A stretch of DNA of 64,000 bases from DASQYE01 sp035940775 (GTDB lineage: Bacteria > Acidobacteriota > Blastocatellia > Pyrinomonadales > Pyrinomonadaceae): the NCBI GenBank assembly GCA_035940775.1, contig DASZEN010000046.1, positions 124,001 to 188,000 on the forward strand, written 5' to 3'. This document shows, one piece after another, positions 17,485-26,897 of the stretch (positions within the stretch are counted from its first letter, which is position 1; every line of letters begins with the position of its first letter). The translations under genes and the position numbers were made by a program. The notes under the pieces were generated by a model. The model was given only the letters and a program-made list of their open reading frames with translations. It had not been told where the DNA came from and did no database searches.

Positions 17485-19032
17485 TCACGGGGACGCGGCG
17501 CGCTTGGCGTGCCCCGTGGCGCATGACATCACGGCTTCGGGCGTCGCCTGCTTGCGCGTGAACTCGCCCGTGATGCGTCCCTCGTGCAGCACGATGACGC
17601 GGTCTGAGAGCCCGAGGACTTCCGGCAGCTCCGAAGAGACGAGCACGATGGCTAAACCCTCGCGGGCGAGCGCGTTGATCTGCGCGTATATCTCCTGCTT
17701 GGCCCCGACATCTATGCCGCGCGTCGGTTCGTCCAGAAAGAGCACGCGCGGCTTCGTCAAAAGCCACTTCGCCAGCACCACCTTCTGCTGATTGCCGCCC
17801 GAGAGCGTGCCCGCGATGGTGAAGACGTTGTTGGCCTTGATGCGCAGGTCGCGCGAGGCGCGCTCTCCGGCGGCCGCCTCCGCGTCCGCGTTCGTCACAA
17901 AGCGGCCCGAGACGTGCGGCAAACTCGCGAGCGTCATATTGTTCAGGATCGTCTGGTCTAAGATGAGGCCGAAACGCTTGCGATCTTCCGTCACAAAGCC
18001 TATGCCGTGGCGTATGGCTTCGGCCGGGCTCTTGATGCGGACGCTGCGGCCCTCGACCAGAACCTCGCCCGTGACGCGGCCCGCGTGCGCGCCGAAGATA
18101 GCCATCAGCAGATCACTGCGGCCCGCGCCCATCAGGCCCGCGACGCCCAGCACTTCGCCGCGACGCACGCTAAAGCTGACGCGATCAACCAGCAGCTTGC
18201 CCGCCACGTTCGGGTCTTCGACCGTCATCTCGCGCACCTCGAAGGCGGACGCGCCCGGCTCGTGCTGCGGCTTGGGGAAGATGTCGCCGACCTCGCGCCC
18301 GACCATGCGCGCGATGACGCGCGGCTCGTCCAGCGCCGTCGTGGCTTCTGTCCCGACCGTGCGCCCGTCGCGAAGGACAGTGATGCGGTCGCTCAAGCGA
18401 AAGACTTCTTCCAGCTTGTGAGAGATGTAGACCATTCCGACGCCGCGCTCCCTGAGCTTATTGAGAATGCGGACGAGCGTTTCAACCTCGGCGTCAGTGA
18501 GCGCGGCCGTCGGCTCGTCCAGTATCAGAATGCGCGCGTCCTGCGAAAGAGCCTTGGCGATCTCGACTAGTTGTTGCTGGCCGATGCCCAGGTTGCGAAC
18601 CGGGCTTCTGGGGTCAATCTGTAGATGCAGATCGTCGAGCAGTTGCTGTGCGCGCCCGTAAAGCTCGTCCCATCGCACGACGCCGAAGCGGCGCGGCTCG
18701 CGCCCGAGGAAGATATTCTCGCCGACCGTCATATCCTTGACGAGCGATAGCTCCTGAAAGACGACGGCGATGCCAGCCGACTCTGCCGCGCGCACGCCAT
18801 TAAAGCGCTGCGTCTCGCCTTTAATGCGTATCTCGCCGCCGTAATCCGGGTAGGGATAGACACCGCCGAGAATCTTCATCAGGGTGGATTTGCCAGCGCC
18901 GTTCTCTCCGACCAGGGCGTGAATCTCTCCGGCGTAGAGATCGAACGTCACGCCGTCGAGCGCGCGCACGCCCGGAAAGAGTTTCGTGATGTCGCGCATC
19001 TCCAACAGCGGCGGACTGTCCTGTGCTCTCAT
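17485..19032 (-). CDS. xylG: sugar ABC transporter ATP-binding protein XylG-like
   Basis: A 515-residue protein with two ABC ATPase domains. The first has Walker A GENGAGKST, signature LGIGQQQLVEIAKALS and Walker B ILILDEPTAAL. The second has a modified Walker A (VAGLMGAGRSDLL), signature SGGNQQKVVLAKWL and Walker B VLFLDEPTRGID. This asymmetric pair is typical of carbohydrate importers such as XylG, RbsA and MglA. It powers transport through XylH. The frame is open upstream into xylF, but ATG 19032 fits the family N-terminus (LLEMRDITKLFPGVRAL) and lies 14 bp after the xylF stop; GTG 19044 is an alternative. Confidence 0.92.
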   Translation of the reverse strand: MRAQDSPPLLEMRDITKLFPGVRALDGVTFDLYAGEIHALVGENGAGKSTLMKILGGVYPYPDYGGEIRIKGETQRFNGVRAAESAGIAVVFQELSLVKDMTVGENIFLGREPRRFGVVRWDELYGRAQQLLDDLHLQIDPRSPVRNLGIGQQQLVEIAKALSQDARILILDEPTAALTDAEVETLVRILNKLRERGVGMVYISHKLEEVFRLSDRITVLRDGRTVGTEATTALDEPRVIARMVGREVGDIFPKPQHEPGASAFEVREMTVEDPNVAGKLLVDRVSFSVRRGEVLGVAGLMGAGRSDLLMAIFGAHAGRVTGEVLVEGRSVRIKSPAEAIRHGIGFVTEDRKRFGLILDQTILNNMTLASLPHVSGRFVTNADAEAAAGERASRDLRIKANNVFTIAGTLSGGNQQKVVLAKWLLTKPRVLFLDEPTRGIDVGAKQEIYAQINALAREGLAIVLVSSELPEVLGLSDRVIVLHEGRITGEFTRKQATPEAVMSCATGHAKRAASP

Positions 19033-19046
19033 CTGTTGCGTCACCC

Positions 19047-20249
19047 TCAGAGTACCAAAAGGATTAAAGAGAAGACGGAAAACAAAAGGCCGCGTTCCGT
19101 TCCCGGCGTCCGTGTCGCACGGGCGATCTGCTCGCGGGCTTCGCGCCGCTCGTCGCCTGCCGTCGCAGGCTTGGGCCACTGATCCTTCGGCACGTTCTTA
19201 TAAACCTCGTCGACGGTGTGGAAGCCGTCTTTGATGATCGTGCCCGCGAGGTTCTGCTTATCGACGGCGATCGGCTCAAGCAGGATCGAGGGAACATCCT
19301 TCTTACCATTGTTGACGACCTGAGTGGTCTGCACCTTCTCGCCTTTAGCGAGCGCGACGGCCGCCTCTGCGGCGCGCTGCGCGAGCGGCGCAATCGGCTT
19401 GTAGATGGTCATCGATTGCTTGCCCTCGACGATGCGTTGGAGGGCCGGGAGGTCGGCGTCCATGCCCGTGACCCAGACTTTGCCGACCAGACTCTGCTTT
19501 TCGAGCGCCTGGATAACACCGCCCGCCGTCCCGTCGTTCGAGACGAGCACGGCCTGCACATTATTATTATTCTGCGTGAGCGCGTTCTCCGTATGCTTGA
19601 GTGCCTCGCTCGCCTGCCATTCTTTGGCCCACTGATCGGCGACGATCTTCACATCCCCACGGTCGATGACGGGCTGCAAGACCTTCTTCTGTCCCTCGCG
19701 CAGGAGCCGCGCGTTATTGTCCGTGGGCGCGCCCCCGATCAAAATGTAATTGCCTTTGGGCTGGTGGTCGAGAAGGTACTTGGCCTGCATCTCCCCGACC
19801 CGCACGTTATCATAAGAGAGGTATAGATCAACGTCGCTGTTTCTGATGAGGCGGTCGTAGCTGATTACGGGCACGTTCTGTCGCTTGGCGGAATCGACTA
19901 TCGAGGCGGCGACCTCTCCGTTGTGCGGGACGACGACGAGGACGTTGACGCCCTGCGTCAGGAGGTTCTCGGCCTGCTGCGTCTGCAAACGGTCGTCTCC
20001 GTTTGCGGCCTGCACGAGCACCTCTGCGCCGAGCGCCTCGGCGGCCTTGACGAACAGCTCGCGGTCACGCTGCCAGCGCTCCTCCTTCAGCGTATCCATC
20101 GAAAGCCCGATCCTTATCTTGCCTGACCTGTTCGCCCCTCCTCCTCCTCCCTGATCGGGCGCGTTCACACAACCGGCCAGCAGCACGAGCAGCAGTAGTA
20201 GCAGCGACGCCGCCAGCAAGAGAAACGTAAGTTTTAAAGTGTTTCGCAT
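19047..20249 (-). CDS. xylF: D-xylose-type ABC transporter substrate-binding lipoprotein
   Basis: A 400-residue periplasmic binding protein. A lipoprotein signal peptide ends LLAGC (Cys 27). The mature chain follows E. coli XylF closely: GLSMDTLKEERWQRDRELF, GVNVLVVVPHNGEVAASIV, ISYDRLIRNSDVDLYLSYDN, GGAPTDNNARLL and VLVSNDGTAGGVIQAL. It captures the sugar for XylGH. After the usual family end (KNVPKDQWPKP) there is an extra tail of about 40 residues that is basic and then hydrophobic (GLLFSVFSLILLVL). GGAAGGAAA precedes the ATG. It is the first gene of the operon and has an unusual leader. The TonB receptor is divergent 532 bp away. Confidence 0.92.
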   Translation of the reverse strand: MRNTLKLTFLLLAASLLLLLLVLLAGCVNAPDQGGGGGANRSGKIRIGLSMDTLKEERWQRDRELFVKAAEALGAEVLVQAANGDDRLQTQQAENLLTQGVNVLVVVPHNGEVAASIVDSAKRQNVPVISYDRLIRNSDVDLYLSYDNVRVGEMQAKYLLDHQPKGNYILIGGAPTDNNARLLREGQKKVLQPVIDRGDVKIVADQWAKEWQASEALKHTENALTQNNNNVQAVLVSNDGTAGGVIQALEKQSLVGKVWVTGMDADLPALQRIVEGKQSMTIYKPIAPLAQRAAEAAVALAKGEKVQTTQVVNNGKKDVPSILLEPIAVDKQNLAGTIIKDGFHTVDEVYKNVPKDQWPKPATAGDERREAREQIARATRTPGTERGLLFSVFSLILLVL

Positions 20250-20286
20250 AAGAGAGGTTTCCTTCCTTCACCTTGATCGGGCACAA

Positions 20287-20347
20287 AAAGCCCGGGCTTT
20301 GTTCTGCGGTCGCCCGTCGAGAGCCGGAAGATTCGGCCCAGGGCTTT
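20287..20347 (-). promoter_or_regulatory. possible attenuator in the xylF leader
   Basis: On the minus strand the order is AAAGCCC (20347-20341), a second AAAGCCC (20300-20294) and GGGCTTT (20293-20287) followed by two more T residues. The distal GGGCTTT can pair with either copy. Pairing with the near copy gives a terminator-like hairpin (AAAGC-CCGG-GCTTT) with a T-rich end. Pairing with the far copy would prevent this. It lies about 40 bases ahead of the xylF ATG. The near hairpin stem is short, so function is speculative. Confidence 0.3.
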
Positions 20348-20676
20348 GCGGCGGCCCCTGGCCTCTCTGTCACGCGGCTGCGATGGCAGGTGACCCGGAG
20401 CCGCACGACAGAATTCCTGACGGACAAACCACCCCCGGCATGCCTTTTTAATCGGTCGTCGGAGGTATTTCGTGTCGCGGGGGAGATCAGTAGAAATAAA
20501 CAGTCTGATCGAGGCCCTAAGCTTAGCAGAGCCATGCCGTTTATTTCCATTGAATTTTTCACCTCTCAATGATACTTTGTCGTCACGTTCCCCCCGACAG
20601 GTATTCGGTCTTGAAGAATGCGGGTGTTGGCCGTCTGCTTTTTGCGGCCCCCTTTGGCAAGTCACCGCCCTGTTCC

Positions 20677-20690
20677 ATAATCGGGATTAT
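20677..20690. promoter_or_regulatory. candidate operator upstream of the TonB receptor
   Basis: ATAATC-GG-GATTAT, six-base arms around a two-base centre. It sits about 90 bp ahead of the receptor start, a plausible regulator site. No promoter boxes could be tied to it. Confidence 0.3.
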
Positions 20691-20781
20691 CTAGTCAACC
20701 AAAATTGTTTTTCTGACTCCGCGTCTGCCGCGGTCCTCGTGTCAGCGATGCGCGAGACTTTCCGTTCAGGAGGCTCTAGCA

Positions 20782-23700
20782 ATGCGTCAAATCTTATCCG
20801 TCTCTCAACGCTCTGTCCTATGCGTTCTCTTTCTCCTCGCGCTCGCGGTGAGCGCCAGCGCGCAGTTCCGTGCCGGTCTTCAAGGCACTGTGACGGACGC
20901 GACCGGCGCCGTCGTTCCCGGCGCGACCGTTACCCTGACCAACAACGAGACAGGCAAATCACAGCAAATCACAACCAGCGATGAAGGCTTTTATCGCTTC
21001 TCTTCGCTCGCGCCGGGTCTGTACACTCTGACGGGCGAGCAGACGGGTTTTAGTAAAACCGTGCTCGATAGCGTCAACATCAGCGCCGAAGAGGTACAGG
21101 GCGTCGATCTGGTGCTTCAGGCCGGTTCGGTGTCGGAGGTGGTGACGGTGTCGGCCGACACGGCCGCCGCACTGGAAACAGAGAACGCCAACATCAGGGG
21201 CATTATCACGACCGAGGAGGTGCGCGAACTGCCGCAGGTCGGGCGCAACCCCTACGAGTTGGCGCGCACGGCCCCCGGCGTCTTCGGCGACCCGGCGCGG
21301 CGCGGCGGTGGCGGCAATAACGCCCAGTTCATTCCGGGCGTCGAGCAGGTGGGCGGAGGCTCGAACTCCGGCGTCTTCCAGACGGAGAATCAGACACAGA
21401 TTTCGGCTAACGGCCAGAGGGTGTCGAGCAACAACTATCAGATCGACGGCGTGAGCGTGAACAGCCTCGGCCTGGGCGGCGCGGCGGTCGTCACTCCGAA
21501 CCAGGAAGCGGTCAAGGAAGTATCGGTCGTCAGCAGCAGCTATTCGGCCGAAGATGGGCGCAACACGGGCGCGCAGATCAAGGTCGTCTCGCAAAACGGC
21601 ACGAACGAGTATCACGGCAGCCTGGTCGCCAATTATGCCTCGCCGAAACTGAACTCCTTCAATAAGTTTCGCGGGCCGACCACAGGGCCCGGCTCGACGC
21701 CGACGACGCTGACCTGCCAGCGCGGTCTGGTCATCTTCGCCAGTCGTTGCCCGGAGATCGTAGACCAGTACGAGCGAAAATTCGCCGGGAGCATCGGCGG
21801 GCCGCTTCACTTGCCGCGCTTTGGCGAGGGCCCTCCCTCATTCATCAGCGGCAAGAATCGCCTCTTCTTCTTCTTCTCATCGGAGCTTTTGCGCCGCAGC
21901 GACTCGCGCACGAGCAATATATTTATAGAGACTCCGGAATTTCGAGACTATATACAGCGCGTTCGCCCGGGCAGCAACGCCGCGCGACTGTTCTCCACCT
22001 CGGGCGTCACGCCGCGCACCATCGCCACGGGCTTGCCGAGCGCCGGGCCCGCCGGGCCGTTCAGGGTCGTCAACGGGCAGGCCGGTTTGAGCTTCGACAT
22101 CGGCTCGATCAACGCGCCGCCGGGACAGAACGTCAATCCGCCGAATTTGAATGATCCGGCGCAGGCCGCCGCCTTCTTCGACGGCATTCCGGATGTCACG
22201 CTCGCCAGCGTCGTCATCCCGAGCAGCACAAAGGGCACGCAGTACAATACGCGCTTCGACTATAACTACGGAACCAATAGTCAATTCGCCCTGAGCACCT
22301 TCTTTACCAAGCTGGAGAACTTCGCGGGCTCAAGCAGCGGCCGCCCCTTCGAAGACATCCAGTTCAAGCCGTTTAATTCGGCCATCACCTTCACCTTCAT
22401 ACGCACCTTTTCGCCCACGCTTTTGAACGAGGCGCGGTTCAACTTTACGCGCTTCAACGCCAACGAGCTTAATGACCTCGGCGCAGGCAATCTGTCGATT
22501 CCGCGCCTACAGATTCAGGGGTTCGGGTCGGCCTTCAGCTTCGGCGGCCCGCCCAGCTTCGGCATCGACCGCGGCAGGCCCAATAATCGCACGCAGAATA
22601 CTTACGAGGTGCGCGACACGGCGACGCTCGTTAATGGAACCCACGCCATCAAGATCGGCGGCGAGGCCCGCTTCGAGCAGGACAACAACAATATCATCTC
22701 GGGCGCGCGTCCCGAGTTTACCTTCAAGAGCCTTCTGGACTTCGCCAACGATTCGGTCTTCTTCGAGAACATAGACGCCGATCCGCGCACGGGCGGCGCG
22801 GCCAACGGTCAGCGCTACTTCCGCTCGAACAGCTACGGCCTGTTCGTGCAGGACGACTGGAAGGTGCGCCCGAATCTGACGCTCAATCTGGGCTTGCGCT
22901 ACGAATACCAGACGCCGTTGACGGAGAAAGAGGGACGCCTCAGCAATTTCGCACTGGGCGCGAACGGCGTCCTTGACGGAAGAGTTGTCCCGGTCGAAAG
23001 GCTCTATAATCCTGATCGCAACAACTTCGGGCCGCGCATCGGCTTCGCTTACTCGCCGAACTTCAAGTCCTTCGGCGATCTATTGAGCGAGGGGCGGGCC
23101 GTCATTCGCGGCGGCTTCGGTATCTTTTACGACCGCATCTTCCTTAACCAGTTGACGAACGTGCGCGGCAACACGCCGTTCTTCGCGCGCATCGGTCTCT
23201 GCTGTTCGGGAACGAACAACGCCGCCGATCCGGGCCCGATTCTCTACTCGTTCGCCATCGGCGACAATCCGTTCCTGTACCCGACCAACCCGAATTTGCA
23301 GCGCGGCATAGACCCCTTAACGGGCGGTCTGCTCGACCCGTTTCCGCAGACGCTGCCCGGCGGTTTCGTCCGTCGCGATATCCCGGTAGAGATCAACGGC
23401 ACGCCACCCGACCTGCCCAACGCCTACGTCTACAGCTACTCGCTCGACTTTGAGTATCTGCTGACGCCAAAGACTATCGTCTCGGCCGGTTACCAGGGCA
23501 GCATGGGTCGCAAACTGATTCGCACGGTCAACATTAACCGTCTCTCGCCGGGCGATACGTTCGACAACAATTTCGACTGCGTGCAGACGCGCGACGTGAA
23601 CGGCAATCCGGTCGGGCCGCGCCTGTCCTGCAACCCCAACTTTTACGGCTTCGCAAATCTCAACGGCATCCTCTTCGCGTTGCCGGACGTGAACTCAAGC

Positions 23701-24435
23701 TACAACGCGCTCTTGTTGCGCTTTACACGGCAATACGCGCGCAACTTCACTATGGAGGCGAACTATCGCTGGAGCAAGAGCATCGACACCAGCTCCTTCG
23801 GTCGCGGCGCGCAGCAGACAGACCCGAGCGATCAACGTCTTGAGCGCGGGCCGTCGGATTTCGACATTCGCCACAACCTTGTCATCTCGGGTCTCTACCG
23901 GATACCGTTTTTCAAGGAAGGCAGGGGCGTGCTCGGCGCGCTTCTGGGTGGATTCGAGGTCAGCGCCATCGCCACGTTCCACTCCGGTTTCCCGTTCACT
24001 CCGGTCGTCTTCGGCCCCGTCGAGACTGACCTGAACGGCGATGCTTTCCGGCCCGACCGCCCGACCGAATACTTCGGCGGCGCGATTCAGAATCCGTCGA
24101 ACGACGACTTCATCAACGGGATTTTCCCGGGCGGAGGCAATCTCTACTTCAACACGACGCGGCGCGGCCCGGCCGGTATCGGTCGCAACTCGTTTCGCGG
24201 GCCCGGCTTCCGCCAGATCGATCTATCCATCATCAAGCAAACGAAACTGAGATTCATCAGCGAGTCGGCGATGCTCGATCTTCGCGCGAATCTCTTCAAC
24301 GCCTTCAACATTCTCAACCTGCCCGCGTTTCAACCCGTCACGTCGCAGGTTGACATAGGCAATTCCGAGTTCGGGCGGGCTCCGTTCGGGTTGGCCGGTC
24401 GCGTCGTCGAGCTTCAGGCGCGATTCAGCTTCTAG
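20782..24435 (+). CDS. Oar-like TonB-dependent receptor with carboxypeptidase-regulatory domain
   Basis: A 1217-residue outer-membrane protein. A signal peptide ends near SASAQ. Residues about 30-115 form a carboxypeptidase-regulatory-like beta domain (LQGTVTDATGAVVPGATVTL, then GFYRFSSLAPGLYTL). A plug domain follows (ISANGQRVSSNNYQIDGVSV). The C-terminal two thirds are a 22-strand-type barrel rich in Asn/Tyr and end in LQARFSF, with the terminal Phe typical of barrel proteins. Such receptors import glycans or other large ligands. No TonB box is obvious. GGAGG before the ATG supports the start. A terminator follows, and the next genes are GH3 and a PF10091 enzyme. A beta-glucan-related role is inferred from these neighbours. 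Confidence 0.9.
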   Translation: MRQILSVSQRSVLCVLFLLALAVSASAQFRAGLQGTVTDATGAVVPGATVTLTNNETGKSQQITTSDEGFYRFSSLAPGLYTLTGEQTGFSKTVLDSVNISAEEVQGVDLVLQAGSVSEVVTVSADTAAALETENANIRGIITTEEVRELPQVGRNPYELARTAPGVFGDPARRGGGGNNAQFIPGVEQVGGGSNSGVFQTENQTQISANGQRVSSNNYQIDGVSVNSLGLGGAAVVTPNQEAVKEVSVVSSSYSAEDGRNTGAQIKVVSQNGTNEYHGSLVANYASPKLNSFNKFRGPTTGPGSTPTTLTCQRGLVIFASRCPEIVDQYERKFAGSIGGPLHLPRFGEGPPSFISGKNRLFFFFSSELLRRSDSRTSNIFIETPEFRDYIQRVRPGSNAARLFSTSGVTPRTIATGLPSAGPAGPFRVVNGQAGLSFDIGSINAPPGQNVNPPNLNDPAQAAAFFDGIPDVTLASVVIPSSTKGTQYNTRFDYNYGTNSQFALSTFFTKLENFAGSSSGRPFEDIQFKPFNSAITFTFIRTFSPTLLNEARFNFTRFNANELNDLGAGNLSIPRLQIQGFGSAFSFGGPPSFGIDRGRPNNRTQNTYEVRDTATLVNGTHAIKIGGEARFEQDNNNIISGARPEFTFKSLLDFANDSVFFENIDADPRTGGAANGQRYFRSNSYGLFVQDDWKVRPNLTLNLGLRYEYQTPLTEKEGRLSNFALGANGVLDGRVVPVERLYNPDRNNFGPRIGFAYSPNFKSFGDLLSEGRAVIRGGFGIFYDRIFLNQLTNVRGNTPFFARIGLCCSGTNNAADPGPILYSFAIGDNPFLYPTNPNLQRGIDPLTGGLLDPFPQTLPGGFVRRDIPVEINGTPPDLPNAYVYSYSLDFEYLLTPKTIVSAGYQGSMGRKLIRTVNINRLSPGDTFDNNFDCVQTRDVNGNPVGPRLSCNPNFYGFANLNGILFALPDVNSSYNALLLRFTRQYARNFTMEANYRWSKSIDTSSFGRGAQQTDPSDQRLERGPSDFDIRHNLVISGLYRIPFFKEGRGVLGALLGGFEVSAIATFHSGFPFTPVVFGPVETDLNGDAFRPDRPTEYFGGAIQNPSNDDFINGIFPGGGNLYFNTTRRGPAGIGRNSFRGPGFRQIDLSIIKQTKLRFISESAMLDLRANLFNAFNILNLPAFQPVTSQVDIGNSEFGRAPFGLAGRVVELQARFSF

Positions 24436-24452
24436 TATGCGATTGACCTTTG

Positions 24453-24500
24453 GCGCGAATGGATGGGTTTTCTGTTTCCCCGTCCATTCGCGCTTTTCTC
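24453..24500 (+). terminator. rho-independent terminator after the TonB receptor
   Basis: Arms 24453-24467 and 24479-24493 form a 15-bp stem with one G-U pair and an 11-base T-rich loop, followed by TTTTCTC. It begins 18 bp after the receptor stop. It separates the receptor transcript from the GH3 gene, or reduces expression of the latter by partial read-through. Confidence 0.75.
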
Positions 24501-24521
24501 TGTTCACGGCTCCACTCCAAA

Positions 24522-26894
24522 ATGAATATGAAACACAGCCCAAACAACACCCGTCGCAGCGCCCTCATCGTCTCTTTGGCCGTCATGTTAGCCACCGTTC
24601 CGGCGCTACTGATACTGCCCCTGCGGGTCGCCGAATCAAGCTCACAGGCGGACATAGAAAAAAGGATAGATGCGCTCGTGGCCCGTATGACGCTCGAAGA
24701 AAAGCTCGGGCAGCTTCAGCAATTGGACGGCGAGGCCAACGGGAATTTCCGTCCCGAACACCGCGAGCTGATTCGCAAGGGCCTGCTCGGCTCGACGCTC
24801 AACGTGCGCGGCGTCCAGAGAACCAACGAGCTTCAGCGCATCGCCGTGGAAGAGTCGCGCATGAAGATTCCCATGATCTTCGGCTTCGACGTGATACACG
24901 GCTACCGCACGATCTTTCCAGTCCCGCTCGGCGAGGCGAGCAGTTGGGATCCCGTGGCGGTCGAGCGCGCAGCCTCCGTGGCGGCCCTTGAGGCATCCGC
25001 CACGGGAGTGCGCTGGACGTTTGCGCCGATGGTGGACATCGCGCGCGATGCGCGCTGGGGCCGCATCGTCGAAGGCTCGGGCGAAGACCCTTATCTCGGC
25101 TCCGTGATGGCGCGCGCGCGCGTGCGCGGCTTTCAGGGAAGCGACTACAGCGCGCCCGAAAAAGTTGTGGCCTGTGCCAAGCACTGGGTCGCCTACGGCG
25201 CGGCCGAAGCCGGGCGCGACTACAACAGCGTTGACATGTCCGAGAGAACCCTGCGCGAAGTTTATCTGCCACCGTTTCGAGCAGCGGCCAACGCCGGGGT
25301 CGGCACCTTCATGAGCGCCTTCAACGATCTCAACGGCGTGCCCACTTCAGGCAATCCGTTCACGCTCACCAAAATTCTGCGCGACGAATGGAAGTTCGAC
25401 GGCTTCGTCGTCAGCGACTATGAATCCATCAGAGAGATGCTGAATCACGGGATGCCCGCCGACGAGGCCGAGGCCGCCCGCATGGCGCTCAGCGCGGGCG
25501 TCGATATGGAGATGGTCAGCCGCCTCTACAACAAGCACGGGGCCGCGCTGATCCGCGAAGGCAAGCTCACACAGGCCACACTGGACGAGGCCGTGCGTCG
25601 AATCCTTCGCATCAAGTTTCGTTTGGGACTCTTCGACAAACCCTATACGGAGGCGGGGCGCGAGAGCGCTCAGCTTCTGAGCGCCGAAAACATGACGGCC
25701 GCGCGTGAGGTCGCCGGGCGCTCGATGGTGCTTCTGAAAAACGAGCGCGAGACTTTACCGCTCAGCAAGCAGGCACGAACCATCGCCCTCATCGGCCCGC
25801 TCGCCGATGACCCGAAAGCCATGCTCGGCTCATGGGCGGGCGACGGTCGCGCCGAAGATACAGTCACGCTGCTCGCCGGAATCAGGGCGAAAGTCTCACC
25901 GCAGACTAAAGTTTTATACGCTAAGGGCGTGGCGATAGAGGGCCGTGGCGTGACGGGCAACTACGATGCAGCGCCCGTGGATGCGACGAACGCCGGGGGC
26001 ACCAACGTCGCGCAGGCAGCCAACACGGAGGCCGCACGGCTCGCGACCACTCCGACGGCCGCCGATTCAATAGAGCAGGCCGTTCGCATCGCTCGTGAGG
26101 CGGATGTGGTCGTCCTCGCCGTCGGCGAGACCGCAGAGATGAGCGGCGAGGCGGCCTCGCGCGCTTCGCTCGATCTGCCCGGTCGCCAGTTGGATTTAGT
26201 GAAGGCCGTTTACGCGACCGGCAAACCCGTGGTCATCGTCCTGATGAACGGTCGCCCCCTGACGATCAACTGGATCGCCGAGAACGCGCCCGCCGTCCTC
26301 GAAACATGGTTCGCGGGCACACAGGCCGGAAACGCCATCGCCGACGTGCTCTTCGGCGACGTTAATCCCGGCGGTAAGCTGCCCGTCACGTTCCCGCGCT
26401 CCGTCGGGCAGGTGCCGATCTACTACAACCACAAAAACACGGGACGGCCCCCCGACGCCAATAACAAGTATTCATCGAAATACCTGGATGTTCCCTGGAC
26501 GCCTCTCTTTGCATTCGGTTACGGGTTGAGCTATACGCAGTTTCGGCTGACGAATCTTCAACTGAGCGCGCCGCGCATTCGCCCCGACGGGAGTTTGACG
26601 GTCAGCGTCGAGGTTGAGAATACGGGTCGGCGCGCGGGCGATGAGGTCGTCCAACTCTACGTCAGGGATGTGGCGGCCAGCGTGACGCGCCCCGTCAAGG
26701 AGCTGAAGGGCTTTGAGCGCATCACGCTTCGACCGGGAGAGAAGCGGCGCGTCGAGTTCACGCTCGGGCCGGAGCAGCTCGGTTTCTATAATCGGGAGAT
26801 GCGTTTCGGGGTCGAGCCGGGCGCCTTCAAGATCACCGTCGGGCAGGATTCCACGGGCGGGCTCGAAGCCGGTTTTGAAGTCGTCGAGAAGTAG
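24522..26894 (+). CDS. bglX: exported GH3 beta-glucosidase (BglX-like)
   Basis: A 790-residue glycoside hydrolase. The signal region (RRSALIVSLAVMLATVPALL) is followed by the GH3 N-terminal barrel (MTLEEKLGQLQQ, IPMIFGFDVIHGYRTIFP). The nucleophile lies in DGFVVSDYESI (Asp 299). The GH3 C-terminal domain (GRSMVLLKNERETLPL) and a fibronectin type III-like domain (GDEVVQLYVRDV, FERITLRPGEKRRVEF) complete it. This is the BglX architecture, a periplasmic enzyme that releases glucose from beta-linked oligosaccharides. The frame is open upstream to TTG 24450, inside the terminator; ATG 24522 begins the signal peptide. The PF10091 gene starts three bases after its stop. Confidence 0.92.
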   Translation: MNMKHSPNNTRRSALIVSLAVMLATVPALLILPLRVAESSSQADIEKRIDALVARMTLEEKLGQLQQLDGEANGNFRPEHRELIRKGLLGSTLNVRGVQRTNELQRIAVEESRMKIPMIFGFDVIHGYRTIFPVPLGEASSWDPVAVERAASVAALEASATGVRWTFAPMVDIARDARWGRIVEGSGEDPYLGSVMARARVRGFQGSDYSAPEKVVACAKHWVAYGAAEAGRDYNSVDMSERTLREVYLPPFRAAANAGVGTFMSAFNDLNGVPTSGNPFTLTKILRDEWKFDGFVVSDYESIREMLNHGMPADEAEAARMALSAGVDMEMVSRLYNKHGAALIREGKLTQATLDEAVRRILRIKFRLGLFDKPYTEAGRESAQLLSAENMTAAREVAGRSMVLLKNERETLPLSKQARTIALIGPLADDPKAMLGSWAGDGRAEDTVTLLAGIRAKVSPQTKVLYAKGVAIEGRGVTGNYDAAPVDATNAGGTNVAQAANTEAARLATTPTAADSIEQAVRIAREADVVVLAVGETAEMSGEAASRASLDLPGRQLDLVKAVYATGKPVVIVLMNGRPLTINWIAENAPAVLETWFAGTQAGNAIADVLFGDVNPGGKLPVTFPRSVGQVPIYYNHKNTGRPPDANNKYSSKYLDVPWTPLFAFGYGLSYTQFRLTNLQLSAPRIRPDGSLTVSVEVENTGRRAGDEVVQLYVRDVAASVTRPVKELKGFERITLRPGEKRRVEFTLGPEQLGFYNREMRFGVEPGAFKITVGQDSTGGLEAGFEVVEK

Positions 26895-26897
26895 CTT

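Larger units (their letters stand above)
20250..20781. other. divergent control region between xylF and the TonB receptor
   Basis: A 532-bp gap without a credible gene. It holds the xylF leader with competing stem elements (20287-20347), the palindrome CTAAGCTTAG at 20517-20526, and ATAATC-GG-GATTAT at 20677-20690, about 90 bp ahead of the receptor ATG. No clear LacI-type operator or sigma70 pair was found. Confidence 0.5.

Noticed and set aside
20959..21810. 283-codon minus-strand frame within the first TonB receptor
   Set aside because: Composition is Arg/Ala/Leu-biased as expected for an antisense shadow, and the plus-strand protein is clear.
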